Shown here in pieces: positions 9,009 through 17,481 of a stretch of DNA of 64,000 nt. Below the pieces are notes generated by a model that saw only the letters and a program-made list of their open reading frames with translations, was not told the origin of the DNA and searched no databases. The first letter of the stretch is position 1, and each line of letters opens with the position of its first letter. Source of the stretch: Bog-950 sp964615305 (GTDB lineage Bacteria; Bacteroidota; Bacteroidia; Chitinophagales; LD1); contig CAZTNA010000004.1 in the NCBI GenBank assembly GCA_964615305.1, positions 62,001-126,000 on the forward strand, in the 5' to 3' direction. The position numbers and the translations under genes were made by a program.

Positions 9009-9478
9009 TTAAAATCCTTTACAATTTCTCTAGGAACGAACTTGCCTATTTTGCCCTTGCCTCTTATAATTTCTCTAACAATAGTGGAAGAGATGGATGA
9101 CAATTCGGGGCGCGCCAAAATCAAAATTGTTTCTAACTGAGGCAGCATGTCATGGTTCAGGTGAGCAATAGTTTTTTCGTATTCAAAATCAGCTGAGCTA
9201 CGGATGCCGCGCAACAGATAGTTAGCTTTCTTCTTCTCGCAAAAATTTACCGTCAAGCCTTCATACGCCTCTACTCTCACTTTTTTTGCGTCTTTAAATA
9301 CTGATTTTATCCAGTCAATTCGCTGATCAAGCGTGAAAAGAGTTTGCTTCTGCGAATTGCTTCCAATAGCAACTATTATTTCATCGAAAAGAGGCAGCGC
9401 TCTGCGAACTATATCGGCATGGCCAATTGTAATGGGGTCAAACGATCCTGGAAAAACTGCAATCTTTTTCATGGCCAA
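9005..9478 (-). CDS. coaD: Phosphopantetheine adenylyltransferase
   Basis: Makes dephospho-CoA from 4'-phosphopantetheine and ATP; cytoplasmic, fourth step of coenzyme A synthesis. The nucleotidyltransferase motif TIGH (17-20) follows GSFDP, and SSTIVREI near residue 127 is the second ATP-binding motif. The length of 157 residues is standard. It is read 17 bases after rsmD and overlaps the next gene by 4 bases. The pairing of rsmD with coaD is common in many bacteria and supports both calls. Confidence 0.97.
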   Translation of the reverse strand: MAMKKIAVFPGSFDPITIGHADIVRRALPLFDEIIVAIGSNSQKQTLFTLDQRIDWIKSVFKDAKKVRVEAYEGLTVNFCEKKKANYLLRGIRSSADFEYEKTIAHLNHDMLPQLETILILARPELSSISSTIVREIIRGKGKIGKFVPREIVKDFK

Positions 9479-9495
9479 TACTTTTTGTTACTGTG

Positions 9496-10029
9496 TTAAT
9501 TTACGAAAATAGAAAAGATAGTAGTGCCATAGTTTTTGCTCCTGTAAAAATTTGAGTGCTGTTCAAAATTATGGTTTGGATTATGTTCTAATATAAACCA
9601 ACCTTTGCCGTCTATTAAGTGATGTTGGAAAACTAAATCTGGAATAGTGTTGAGGTTAGGTAGCGGGTAAGGAGGCCCGGCAAAAATTACATCGTATTGC
9701 AGTTGAGCGGTTTCAATAAACCTAAACACATCCATCTGCATCACTTTAATAGCCGTTAGATTGTGTTTTTTTATAGTAGTTTTTATAAAATCAGCGCAGC
9801 GCGGAAAAATTTCGATGGTAGTTATATCAGTGCAACCTCTCGAAGCAAATTCGTAGCTGATACTGCCCGTGCCGCCAAATAAATCAAGAACCTTTATGTT
9901 GTCGAAATTAAAGTTGTTGTTTAGTGTGTTAAACAGACCCTCTTTAGCAAAATCAGTTGTAGGCCGTGTGGGTATATTCTTGGGCGGTTCGAAACGAATG
10001 CCTTTTAGGTTTCCTCCAATTACACGCAT
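9496..10029 (-). CDS. rsmD: RsmD-family 16S rRNA (guanine-N2) methyltransferase with altered catalytic motif
   Basis: The family methylates G966 of 16S rRNA (E. coli numbering). The N-terminal RVIGGNLKG and the RPTTDFAKEGLFN block are RsmD signatures. The SAM-binding motif is LDLFGGTGS at 48-56. The catalytic motif IV, normally (D/N)PPY, reads GPPY at 118-121 because codon 118 is GGG. That residue helps position the target amino group, so the change may weaken catalysis or be compensated. The 177 residues are otherwise complete. The gene is directly upstream of coaD, a common neighbour. Confidence 0.9.
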   Translation of the reverse strand: MRVIGGNLKGIRFEPPKNIPTRPTTDFAKEGLFNTLNNNFNFDNIKVLDLFGGTGSISYEFASRGCTDITTIEIFPRCADFIKTTIKKHNLTAIKVMQMDVFRFIETAQLQYDVIFAGPPYPLPNLNTIPDLVFQHHLIDGKGWFILEHNPNHNFEQHSNFYRSKNYGTTIFSIFVN

Positions 10030-10072
10030 GGATAATGTTTGGGGTAAGAATAAAAAATATCAGCCGTAACAC

Positions 10073-11299
10073 TTACAACTTACTGATGAATGAATAGATT
10101 TTTTCTGCACCTCCCTTTCTGTCATACACATACTTCCTGTTTTGCGATCCAACAGAAACACGAAGGTTTTCTGAAGAAGTTTCGGTAATAGCTTTTCTGA
10201 AAGATTCTATATCGGTTACCCAAAAGCGAAGTAAGTCTTTAGCTTCTTCCGATTTTTGGTGATTAGGCCCATACAATACTGGCAAACCATAAACGGCCGC
10301 TTCGAGAATATTGTGCACACTGCTGTTAAATCCTCCGCCTACATAAGCCATGTGAGCATACGCATACAAAGAGGAAAGTTGTCCGATACTATCAACAATC
10401 ACAACATCTGTTTCAGAGGCATTTGTTTCGGTTAATTCCGATAAAAAGTTCACCCGCACTTTTAGCTGTTTCTTTAAATCATTTAGTCTGCCGGAAGCAA
10501 CCTGGTGGGGTGCTATAATGTATTTGTATTCTTTCAGCCAATCCTGATGTATGCAATGGAGAATAAGAGTTTCATCTTTTGGCCAAGTGCTTCCGGCAAT
10601 AAAAATTTTTGAACCTGAACAAAATTTTTCAATAACGGGAAAACTTCTTTTGCTTTCTGCAACTTCTATTACCCTATCGAAGCGAGAGTCGTAGCACAAT
10701 TCTGATTCTATCGAAATGCTGCTGATCAGTTTTTGTGAAGCAGCGTTCTGAACAAAGATTTTAGTGAAACAGGAAAGTATGTTGCGAAAAAATGTTCCGT
10801 ACCACTTAAAGAAAATTTGATCTTTTCTGAAAACAGAGGAAAAAAGAACCACGGGGATGTTAAGTCGGCTTAACTCACTCAGGTAGTGGTGCCAGAATTC
10901 GTACTTAACAAACATGGCAACGTCAGGCTTGTAGCAGTTAATAAAATGACGTGCATTTTTTTCAGAGTCTAACGGCAAATACATAACTACATCAGCATGA
11001 GCGTAGTTTTTCTGTATTTCGAAACCCGATGGAGAAAAAAAAGTAAGCAAGATAAAATTGTTGTTTCCGGAAAGTTTCTCTAATACAGGTCTGGCTTGCT
11101 CAAACTCACCTAGTGAAGCGCAGTGAAACCAATAGCGTTTACCGGTTTTGTTACTGTTGTTCTCAGTGTTCAACCACCAATTTTTTCTACCAGCTATCCA
11201 CAATTTTGCTTTGCCATTCACGAACGAAGCGGCATAAATACCGCACCAGTAAACTTTTAATGTAAGGTTGTAAACTATGAGTGAAATGTTGTGAAGCAT
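10073..11299 (-). CDS. waaA: 3-deoxy-D-manno-octulosonic acid (Kdo) transferase
   Basis: Adds Kdo from CMP-Kdo to lipid A precursor at the inner face of the cytoplasmic membrane, and so starts the LPS core. The 408-residue length is normal. An N-terminal hydrophobic segment (about 1-25) is the membrane anchor. The two-domain GT-B fold is recognisable from HCASLGEFEQ near residue 60, from FVKYEFWHHYL in the N-domain, and from YVGGGF and the HNILEAAVYGLPVLYGPNH block in the C-domain. It follows the outer-membrane-protein gene by 14 bases and precedes rsmD by 43. It shows that this organism makes Kdo-containing LPS. Confidence 0.95.
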   Translation of the reverse strand: MLHNISLIVYNLTLKVYWCGIYAASFVNGKAKLWIAGRKNWWLNTENNSNKTGKRYWFHCASLGEFEQARPVLEKLSGNNNFILLTFFSPSGFEIQKNYAHADVVMYLPLDSEKNARHFINCYKPDVAMFVKYEFWHHYLSELSRLNIPVVLFSSVFRKDQIFFKWYGTFFRNILSCFTKIFVQNAASQKLISSISIESELCYDSRFDRVIEVAESKRSFPVIEKFCSGSKIFIAGSTWPKDETLILHCIHQDWLKEYKYIIAPHQVASGRLNDLKKQLKVRVNFLSELTETNASETDVVIVDSIGQLSSLYAYAHMAYVGGGFNSSVHNILEAAVYGLPVLYGPNHQKSEEAKDLLRFWVTDIESFRKAITETSSENLRVSVGSQNRKYVYDRKGGAEKIYSFISKL

Positions 11300-11313
11300 C
11301 GGATGGAACCCGT

Positions 11314-12108
11314 CTAATAATAGAAATATTCCTTATCGCTAGTTTGAGTAAACACAGGAATTACCCAACCTATTTTTATACCAAGAAACAGGTCAATACG
11401 ATTTTCTTTAAGTGGTGCCCCCGAATAAAAATCGTAATTCCTGCGCCCTTGTGTAAATGCCGCATCAAATTGCAAACCAGCATAAGCGCTTGCAAATGTT
11501 TTACGAGCTAAAAAAATGCCACCAATAAATTGTGAAATCATAGGGCCATTTGCCATACGGTCGTAACCCTTTCGATATGTTTTGTCGAGTTGTGGTAATG
11601 AGGTGGCGCGCACGTTTACCGCAATAAAATGTTGTAAAAAACCAACACTGGTCATAAACAGCAAGCCGGCATCGGGATATTTTTCTGACAGAGGAACCAC
11701 TTTCCCTGCAGTAACTTTAAAGTCAAAACCTTGCTCTTGCAGTCGGGCGCGGATTAAATCGTTGTTCTGGCCTATGTGTTGTCCGCTGCTCAACGAAATA
11801 TTATCAAGCACATAGTTCTCCTTTACGTTTGCACCAAACAAAAAACCGGCTTCACCTCCTATCATCCAGTTTTTTTTCATTTTATAAGCAATGTGAATTC
11901 CGAAACGCGAATTGAACCCAAAACGATCGCGCATGTTGCCAAAAGGAAATTGTGCCGTGTATCCGGGGGAAATAAGCACAGCGTTATTGGGTTCAAATTT
12001 AGGTTTTTGTTTTTTTACTGGTTGGTTAACCTGAGCTAAAACAGATGTAGAAAAAACTGAGCCTTTTGAGATGAATAGCAGAAGAAAAATAATCCTGGAA
12101 AATTTCAT
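11314..12108 (-). CDS. Predicted outer-membrane beta-barrel protein
   Basis: A 264-residue secreted protein with a signal peptide over about residues 1-25 (SVLAQ cleavage region). After a short Lys/Pro linker, the chain alternates polar and aromatic residues in strand-length blocks, with Gly-Gly turns such as WMIGGEAGFLFGANV, and ends in several aromatics. This fits a small porin-like barrel. No specific family is recognisable; T9SS component PorT-like barrels look similar, but I cannot confirm that. It is the first gene of the minus-strand run leading into waaA, with its own -7 element upstream. Confidence 0.75.
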   Translation of the reverse strand: MKFSRIIFLLLFISKGSVFSTSVLAQVNQPVKKQKPKFEPNNAVLISPGYTAQFPFGNMRDRFGFNSRFGIHIAYKMKKNWMIGGEAGFLFGANVKENYVLDNISLSSGQHIGQNNDLIRARLQEQGFDFKVTAGKVVPLSEKYPDAGLLFMTSVGFLQHFIAVNVRATSLPQLDKTYRKGYDRMANGPMISQFIGGIFLARKTFASAYAGLQFDAAFTQGRRNYDFYSGAPLKENRIDLFLGIKIGWVIPVFTQTSDKEYFYY

Positions 12109-12130
12109 GTAAGTTAAAACGCTGTGAGAG

Positions 12131-12138
12131 CAAATCTA
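12131..12138 (-). promoter_or_regulatory. -7 element for the barrel-protein/waaA run
   Basis: On the minus strand the bases read TAGATTTG, an exact TAnnTTTG, 22 bases before the start codon at 12108. It sits back to back with the candidate plus-strand element at 12140-12147. Confidence 0.5.
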
Positions 12139-12139
12139 T

Positions 12140-12147
12140 TATTTTCG
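12140..12147 (+). promoter_or_regulatory. Candidate -7 element of the nucleotide-sugar operon
   Basis: TATTTTCG is one base from TAnnTTTG and 22 bases before the TTG start of the first gene. The same TAnnTTCG variant occurs before the KAS III gene and the P450 gene. No TTG lies at the ideal upstream spacing. Confidence 0.4.
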
Positions 12148-12169
12148 GGCGCTCAAAAATTCGGCTGCC

Positions 12170-13300
12170 TTGAAGGAGATTAGAATGGTGGATTTAAGAA
12201 CGCAGTATCAGCGTTTAAAAATTGAAATAGACTCGGCTATTTCAGAAGTAATGGATTCATGCCAGTTTATTAAGGGGAAGCAAGTTGCAGATTTTGAGCA
12301 GAACCTGGCTAAACACATTGGGGCAAAGCATGTTATTGGATGCGCAAACGGTACTGATGCACTTCAAATAGCAATGATGGCACTCGGACTACAGCCGGGT
12401 GACGAAGTGATTACTGCCAGCTTTACTTATGTAGCCACTGCCGAGGTAATAGCTCTCTTAAAACTACAGCCTGTTTTAGTTGAAGTAGAGGAAAACAACT
12501 TTACCATAGATCCAACCAAAGTCGAAGCAGCTATTACGCCTAAAACAAAAGCAATTGTACCGGTGCACCTATTTGGCCAGTGTGCCAACATGGAAGCTAT
12601 CATGGAAATAGCTAACAAATACAACTTGTTTGTAATTGAGGACAATGCACAAGCTATTGGCGCTGATTTTATTTACAATAATGGCGTTCGTAAAAAGAGC
12701 GGCACCATAGGTAATATAGGAACAACTTCATTTTTTCCATCTAAGAATCTTGGTTGCTTTGGAGATGGTGGCGCGTTACATACAGATGATGTAACGCTGG
12801 CCAACAAAATTCGTGTAATTGCCAACCACGGGCAAACTAAACTGTATGTGCATGATGAAATTGGCGTAAACTCACGCTTAGATACAATTCAAGCCGCGGT
12901 GCTGAATGCAAAGTTGCAACACTTGACAAATTTTGCTCAACGAAGACAAGCAGTAGCTGATTACTACGACAAAGCATTTGCAGAGTTAAAGCAGGTGGTT
13001 ACACCATACCGTGCTAAACATTCAACTCATGTGTTTCACCAATACACATTAAGATTAAAAAGCGTTAACCGAGATGACGTAAAAAGTAAGCTTGCCGACA
13101 TGGGTATTCCGTCTATGATTTATTATCCTATTCCGCTTCATAAACAAACAGCGTATGCACATGAACGCTATGCTATGGCAGATTTTTCTGTAACTGAGCA
13201 ATTGTGCCGTGAAGTTTTATCATTGCCCATTCATTCAGAAATGGATAAAGAACAGTTGAGTTATATTACACAAAGTTTCGTATCAATAATTAATAGTTAA
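12170..13300 (+). CDS. DegT/DnrJ/EryC1-family PLP aminotransferase, WbpE-like
   Basis: A sugar aminotransferase (fold type I PLP enzyme). The PLP lysine is K192 in FFPSKNLG. GCANGTDAL near residue 60 binds the cofactor phosphate. In WbpE this activity aminates C3 of a UDP-3-keto-uronic acid. The TTG at 12170 gives an N-terminus (MKEIRMVDLRTQY) like that of family members. An in-frame ATG at 12185, with AAGGAG six bases before it, is the alternative and would trim five residues. The gene shares one base with ugd (TAATG) and heads the sugar operon. Its pairing with a WbpD-like acetyltransferase three genes later supports a 3-amino-sugar role, but the exact substrate is inferred. Confidence 0.9.
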   Translation: MKEIRMVDLRTQYQRLKIEIDSAISEVMDSCQFIKGKQVADFEQNLAKHIGAKHVIGCANGTDALQIAMMALGLQPGDEVITASFTYVATAEVIALLKLQPVLVEVEENNFTIDPTKVEAAITPKTKAIVPVHLFGQCANMEAIMEIANKYNLFVIEDNAQAIGADFIYNNGVRKKSGTIGNIGTTSFFPSKNLGCFGDGGALHTDDVTLANKIRVIANHGQTKLYVHDEIGVNSRLDTIQAAVLNAKLQHLTNFAQRRQAVADYYDKAFAELKQVVTPYRAKHSTHVFHQYTLRLKSVNRDDVKSKLADMGIPSMIYYPIPLHKQTAYAHERYAMADFSVTEQLCREVLSLPIHSEMDKEQLSYITQSFVSIINS

Positions 13301-14613
13301 TGAAAATAGCAGTAGTTGGAACTGGGTATGTAGGTTTAGTAACAGGAACCTGTTTTGCAGAAACAGGCAATGAAGTGGTTTGCGTAGATGTAAATGAAGG
13401 TAAAGTAAAGTCGCTTCGTGAAGGCATGGTGCCTATTTATGAACCCGAGTTAGATGTATTGTTTGAAAGAAATACGAAAGCTGGGCGGTTGAAATTTACA
13501 ACATCTCTTTCCGAAGGTATAGAAGGGGCAAAGATTATTTTTCTTGCTTTGCCAACACCGCCAGGTGAAGACGGAAGTGCTGATTTAAAATATGTTTTAG
13601 GCGTAGCGGATGAACTTGGCAAAGTAATAAAAGATTACGTGGTAGTGGTGAACAAGTCCACTGTTCCGGTTGGCACAGCAGATTTGGTAAGAGAGAAAAT
13701 AGCGCCTAATGCAAAGGTGGCATTTGATGTTGTTTCGAACCCCGAATTTTTACGAGAAGGTGTAGCTGTGGAAGATTTTATGAAACCTGAAAGGGTAGTA
13801 GTTGGAACGAGAAGCGACCGCGCAAAAAAACTGATGGAGGAGTTGTACGAACCCTTTGTTAGGCAAGGTAACCCAGTACTGTTTATGGACGAGCGTAGCG
13901 CTGAAGTAACCAAGTATGCAGCCAACGCTTTTTTAGCTACCAAAATTTCATTTATGAATGAAATTGCCAACCTATGCGAACTGGTAGGTGCTGATGTAGA
14001 TAATGTTCGCAAAGGCGTTGGCACAGACTCACGTATTGGTAAGAGATTTTTGTTTCCGGGGGTGGGTTATGGAGGTAGCTGTTTTCCTAAAGACGTGCAG
14101 GCGCTGTACCACACATCAAAACTTTATAACTACAACTTCAGTATCCTCGACTCTGTAATGAAGGTTAACCAACTTCAGCGCGAGAAATTCTTTCAAACTA
14201 TTTTTAATCATTTTAAAGGAAATTTGAAGGGCAAAACAATTGCCGTGTGGGGTTTAGCCTTTAAGCCAAATACAGATGATATACGAGAGGCTCCGGCTTT
14301 ATATTTAGTAGAAGAATTTTTGAAAGCAGGAGCAACCGTGCGCGCTTACGACCCCGAGGCTATGAAAAATGTGCAACAGATTTTTGTTGATAAGGTATAT
14401 TTTGCAAAAGACAAAGATGATGCTTTGGCGGGGGCTGATTTTTTAACCATAGTTACTGAGTGGAATGAATTTCGATCTCCTGATTTTGATAAAATTTCAA
14501 GTTCACTAAAAGAAAAATTGATTTTTGACGGACGAAACTTGTATTCGTTGGCGCACCTAAAAGAGTTGGGTTACACTTATTATTCAATTGGTAGAGAAAT
14601 AATTAAACAATGA
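13300..14613 (+). CDS. ugd: UDP-glucose 6-dehydrogenase
   Basis: Oxidises UDP-glucose twice to UDP-glucuronate with NAD. At the N-terminus GTGYVGLVTG is the dinucleotide fold. The catalytic cysteine is C261 in GGSCFPKD. The C-terminal UDP-binding domain has WGLAFKPNTDDIREAP. The 437 residues are standard. It starts inside the stop of the aminotransferase gene and overlaps the UDP-xylose synthase gene by 4 bases, which is logical because its product is that enzyme's substrate. Confidence 0.96.
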   Translation: MKIAVVGTGYVGLVTGTCFAETGNEVVCVDVNEGKVKSLREGMVPIYEPELDVLFERNTKAGRLKFTTSLSEGIEGAKIIFLALPTPPGEDGSADLKYVLGVADELGKVIKDYVVVVNKSTVPVGTADLVREKIAPNAKVAFDVVSNPEFLREGVAVEDFMKPERVVVGTRSDRAKKLMEELYEPFVRQGNPVLFMDERSAEVTKYAANAFLATKISFMNEIANLCELVGADVDNVRKGVGTDSRIGKRFLFPGVGYGGSCFPKDVQALYHTSKLYNYNFSILDSVMKVNQLQREKFFQTIFNHFKGNLKGKTIAVWGLAFKPNTDDIREAPALYLVEEFLKAGATVRAYDPEAMKNVQQIFVDKVYFAKDKDDALAGADFLTIVTEWNEFRSPDFDKISSSLKEKLIFDGRNLYSLAHLKELGYTYYSIGREIIKQ

Positions 14614-15578
14614 AACGGGTACTAGTTACAGGAGCAGCAGGGTTTTTGGGGTCTCATCTTTGCGATCGGTTTATTAAAGAGGGCTACTACGTAATAGGCA
14701 TGGATAACCTGATTACAGGTGATTTAAAAAACATTGAACATCTTTTTAAACTTAAAAATTTTGAGTTTTATAATCATGATGTATCTAAGTTTGTACATGT
14801 GCCGGGCCATCTCGATTATATTTTGCACTTTGCTTCACCGGCATCACCCATTGATTATTTAAAAATTCCTATTCAAACACTAAAGGTAGGATCGTTAGGT
14901 ACACACAATTTGTTGGGCTTGGCTAAAGTTAAGAAAGCTTGTATGCTCATTGCTTCTACAAGCGAAGTTTACGGAGATCCACTAGTGCACCCACAGAAAG
15001 AAGACTATTGGGGAAACGTGAACCCTGTGGGACCTCGTGGTGTTTACGATGAAGCAAAGCGTTTTCAGGAAGCTATTACAATGGCGTATCATACGTTTCA
15101 TGGTGTTGATACTAAGATTGTTCGCATATTCAACACGTATGGCCCGCGTATGCGTTTAAACGATGGACGAGTATTGCCTGCATTTATTGGCCAAGCATTA
15201 CGCGGTGAAGATTTAACCGTGTTTGGCGATGGCTCACAAACGCGTTCGTTTTGTTACGTAGATGATTTAGTAGAGGGAATCTATCGCTTATTGTTAAGCG
15301 ACTATCACCAACCGGTAAACATCGGCAATCCTTCAGAAATAACCATCTCCCAGTTTGCTGAAGAGATAATTAAACTTACAGGCACACAACAAAAAGTGGT
15401 TTACAAAAATTTGCCGATTGACGACCCAAAACAGCGCCAACCCGATATTTCACGAGCAAAAGAAATCTTAGAATGGGAACCGAAAGTGAACAGGGCAGAC
15501 GGTTTAAAAATTACGTACGAATATTTTAAAGGGCTTAGTAAAGAAGAACTTTACCAAAGCAAACACAGGTTTGAGTAG
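14610..15578 (+). CDS. uxs: UDP-glucuronate decarboxylase (UDP-xylose synthase), extended SDR
   Basis: Converts UDP-glucuronate to UDP-xylose with NAD retained in the active site. The 322-residue SDR has GAAGFLGSH at 8-16, STSEVYG as the Thr/Ser region, and the catalytic Y146-x-x-x-K150 in VYDEAKRF. PASPIDYLKIP and RIFNTYGPRM are the blocks that separate UXS from other SDR enzymes. The ATGA overlap with ugd couples the two steps. UDP-xylose is a less common bacterial donor, so xylose or a derivative is a likely part of the surface glycan. Confidence 0.92.
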   Translation: MKRVLVTGAAGFLGSHLCDRFIKEGYYVIGMDNLITGDLKNIEHLFKLKNFEFYNHDVSKFVHVPGHLDYILHFASPASPIDYLKIPIQTLKVGSLGTHNLLGLAKVKKACMLIASTSEVYGDPLVHPQKEDYWGNVNPVGPRGVYDEAKRFQEAITMAYHTFHGVDTKIVRIFNTYGPRMRLNDGRVLPAFIGQALRGEDLTVFGDGSQTRSFCYVDDLVEGIYRLLLSDYHQPVNIGNPSEITISQFAEEIIKLTGTQQKVVYKNLPIDDPKQRQPDISRAKEILEWEPKVNRADGLKITYEYFKGLSKEELYQSKHRFE

Positions 15579-15584
15579 GTTGAA

Positions 15585-16157
15585 ATGAACAATTATTTCT
15601 CTCATGAAACGGCTGTGATAGATGAAGGGTGTAGCATTGGTAGCGGCACTAAAATCTGGCATTTTTGTCATGTAATGACCGGAAGTAAGATAGGAGAGAA
15701 TTGCAATCTAGGACAGAATGTAGTGATAAGTCCGGAGGTTGTGTTAGGAAATAATGTGAAGGTGCAAAATAACGTATCTGTGTATAGCGGTGTTGTTTGC
15801 GAAGATGATGTTTTTTTAGGCCCAGGTTGCGTTTTTACAAATGTTGTAAACCCCCGAAGTGCTGTTAACAGAAGAGGTAAGTTTGCAACAACATTAGTAA
15901 AACGAGGAGCAACAATTGGGGCAAACTCTACAATTGTTTGTGGCGTAGAAATAGGAGACTTCGCTTTTATTGGTGCAGGTGCAGTAGTAACAAAAAATGT
16001 TTCGGCTTATGCCCTTGTTGTTGGTAACCCGGCAAAGCAAGTTGGATGGATGAGTGAATACGGCTACCGGTTAGTCTTTGATGAAAGTAGTCTTGCTGTT
16101 TGCAGAGAGAGTGGGGAGAAATACAAGTTGCAAAATGGAATTGTAAGTAAAGTATAA
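15585..16157 (+). CDS. WbpD-like left-handed beta-helix N-acetyltransferase
   Basis: A 190-residue hexapeptide-repeat acyltransferase. Repeats with I/V every sixth residue (for example IGSGTKIWHFCHV and LGPGCVFTNVVNPR) span about residues 10-150. The motif IWHFCHV and the block VVNPRSAVNRRGKF match WbpD, which acetylates the 3-amino group of UDP-2-acetamido-3-amino-uronic acid. That fits the WbpE-like aminotransferase at the head of the operon. It begins 6 bases after the UXS stop. Confidence 0.88.
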   Translation: MNNYFSHETAVIDEGCSIGSGTKIWHFCHVMTGSKIGENCNLGQNVVISPEVVLGNNVKVQNNVSVYSGVVCEDDVFLGPGCVFTNVVNPRSAVNRRGKFATTLVKRGATIGANSTIVCGVEIGDFAFIGAGAVVTKNVSAYALVVGNPAKQVGWMSEYGYRLVFDESSLAVCRESGEKYKLQNGIVSKV

Positions 16158-16174
16158 AAACAGTTTAATATAAA

Positions 16175-17467
16175 ATGGTTGAGCAGTTATTAAAAAAGGA
16201 AAAGAAGTTAGCCGTCATAGGTTTAGGCTATGTAGGCCTTCCCATTGCATTGGAGTTTGCAAAAAAAATATCTGTTATAGGTTTTGATATTAATCAGAAG
16301 CGGGTTGACTTGATGAAAAACAAAATAGATCCAAGCAACGAGTTAGAGTCTTCCGCCTTTGACGGTACAGATATATTGTTCACCGCAAGCATTGAAGATT
16401 TAAAGCAAGCCAGTTTTTTTATAGTTGCGGTTCCAACACCTGTAGATAAGCATAATGTGCCGGATCTGAAACCTGTGTTGTCTGCATCTACTACCATCGG
16501 CAAAGCTTTAAAAAAAGGTGATTATGTAGTATTTGAATCTACCGTTTACCCGGGATGTACCGAAGAAGATTGCTTGCCAGTAATGGAACAGATTTCGGGA
16601 CTTAGTTTGGCAAAAGGCGATTTTAAACTTGGGTATTCTCCTGAACGAATTAATCCGGGCGATAAAGAACACACCATTACAAAAATCAAGAAAGTAGTTT
16701 CAGGAAACGATGCTGAATCGTTAGATGTAATAGCACGTACGTACGAAATAATAGTAACTGCGGGTACACACAGAGCATCGTCAATAAAGGTTGCTGAAGC
16801 GGCTAAAATTATTGAGAACACTCAGCGTGATTTAAACATTGCACTGATGAATGAGCTTTCACGTATTTTCGATTTAATGGGCATTAATACCTATGAAGTG
16901 CTTGAAGCTGCCGGAACAAAATGGAACTTTCTAAAGTTTTTTCCCGGCTTGGTTGGCGGGCACTGCATTGGTGTTGACCCCTACTATCTAACTTATAAAT
17001 CAAATTCACTTGGCTATAATCCCGAAGTGATATTAGCCGGAAGAAGAATCAATGATGATATGGGCGCTCACGTTGCGCGCAAATTGGTTCAGCAGTTAAT
17101 AAAACTTCACAAACAAATAGATGCTACCCGCGTGCTTGTAATGGGAGCCACATTTAAAGAAAATGTAAGCGATATACGAAACAGTAAAGTGGTAGATGTA
17201 ATTGAAGAGTTGAAGCGCTATTCAGTAAATGTAGAAGTAGTTGACCCGCTGGCAGATGCAGAAGAGTTTCATGAGGAATATGGAATTCATTTAGAAAAAG
17301 ATTACAGCAGAGATTACGATGCGGTTATTGTAGCAGTTAATCACGATCAGTTTACAACACTTGACGATTCTTTCTTTACAAAAATTCTGAAGAGCGATGG
17401 TATTGTAGTAGATGTAAAAGGTGATTTAAGAAACCGGATTACAAAGTTTGGCTATTGGAGTTTGTAA
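16175..17467 (+). CDS. tviB: Nucleotide-sugar dehydrogenase, TviB/WbpO type (UDP-GlcNAc to UDP-GlcNAcA)
   Basis: A second UDP-sugar 6-dehydrogenase, from a different branch than the Ugd in this operon. GLGYVGLPIALEFA opens the NAD fold. The catalytic C264 is in GGHCIGVDPYYL, the wording seen in TviB, WbpO and WbpA rather than in UDP-glucose dehydrogenases. The C-domain motif is GATFKENVSDIRNSKV. Its 430 residues are full length. Together with the WbpP-like epimerase two genes on, it could make UDP-GalNAcA as in the Vi-antigen pathway; equally it could provide UDP-GlcNAcA for the WbpE/WbpD branch. Confidence 0.9.
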   Translation: MVEQLLKKEKKLAVIGLGYVGLPIALEFAKKISVIGFDINQKRVDLMKNKIDPSNELESSAFDGTDILFTASIEDLKQASFFIVAVPTPVDKHNVPDLKPVLSASTTIGKALKKGDYVVFESTVYPGCTEEDCLPVMEQISGLSLAKGDFKLGYSPERINPGDKEHTITKIKKVVSGNDAESLDVIARTYEIIVTAGTHRASSIKVAEAAKIIENTQRDLNIALMNELSRIFDLMGINTYEVLEAAGTKWNFLKFFPGLVGGHCIGVDPYYLTYKSNSLGYNPEVILAGRRINDDMGAHVARKLVQQLIKLHKQIDATRVLVMGATFKENVSDIRNSKVVDVIEELKRYSVNVEVVDPLADAEEFHEEYGIHLEKDYSRDYDAVIVAVNHDQFTTLDDSFFTKILKSDGIVVDVKGDLRNRITKFGYWSL

Positions 17468-17481
17468 AAGCATTAGTAAAA

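Noticed and set aside
12185..12187. ATG with AAGGAG before it as the start of the aminotransferase gene
   Set aside because: Shine-Dalgarno sites are not generally used here and the TTG at 12170 gives an N-terminus that aligns better with family members; kept as an alternative only.
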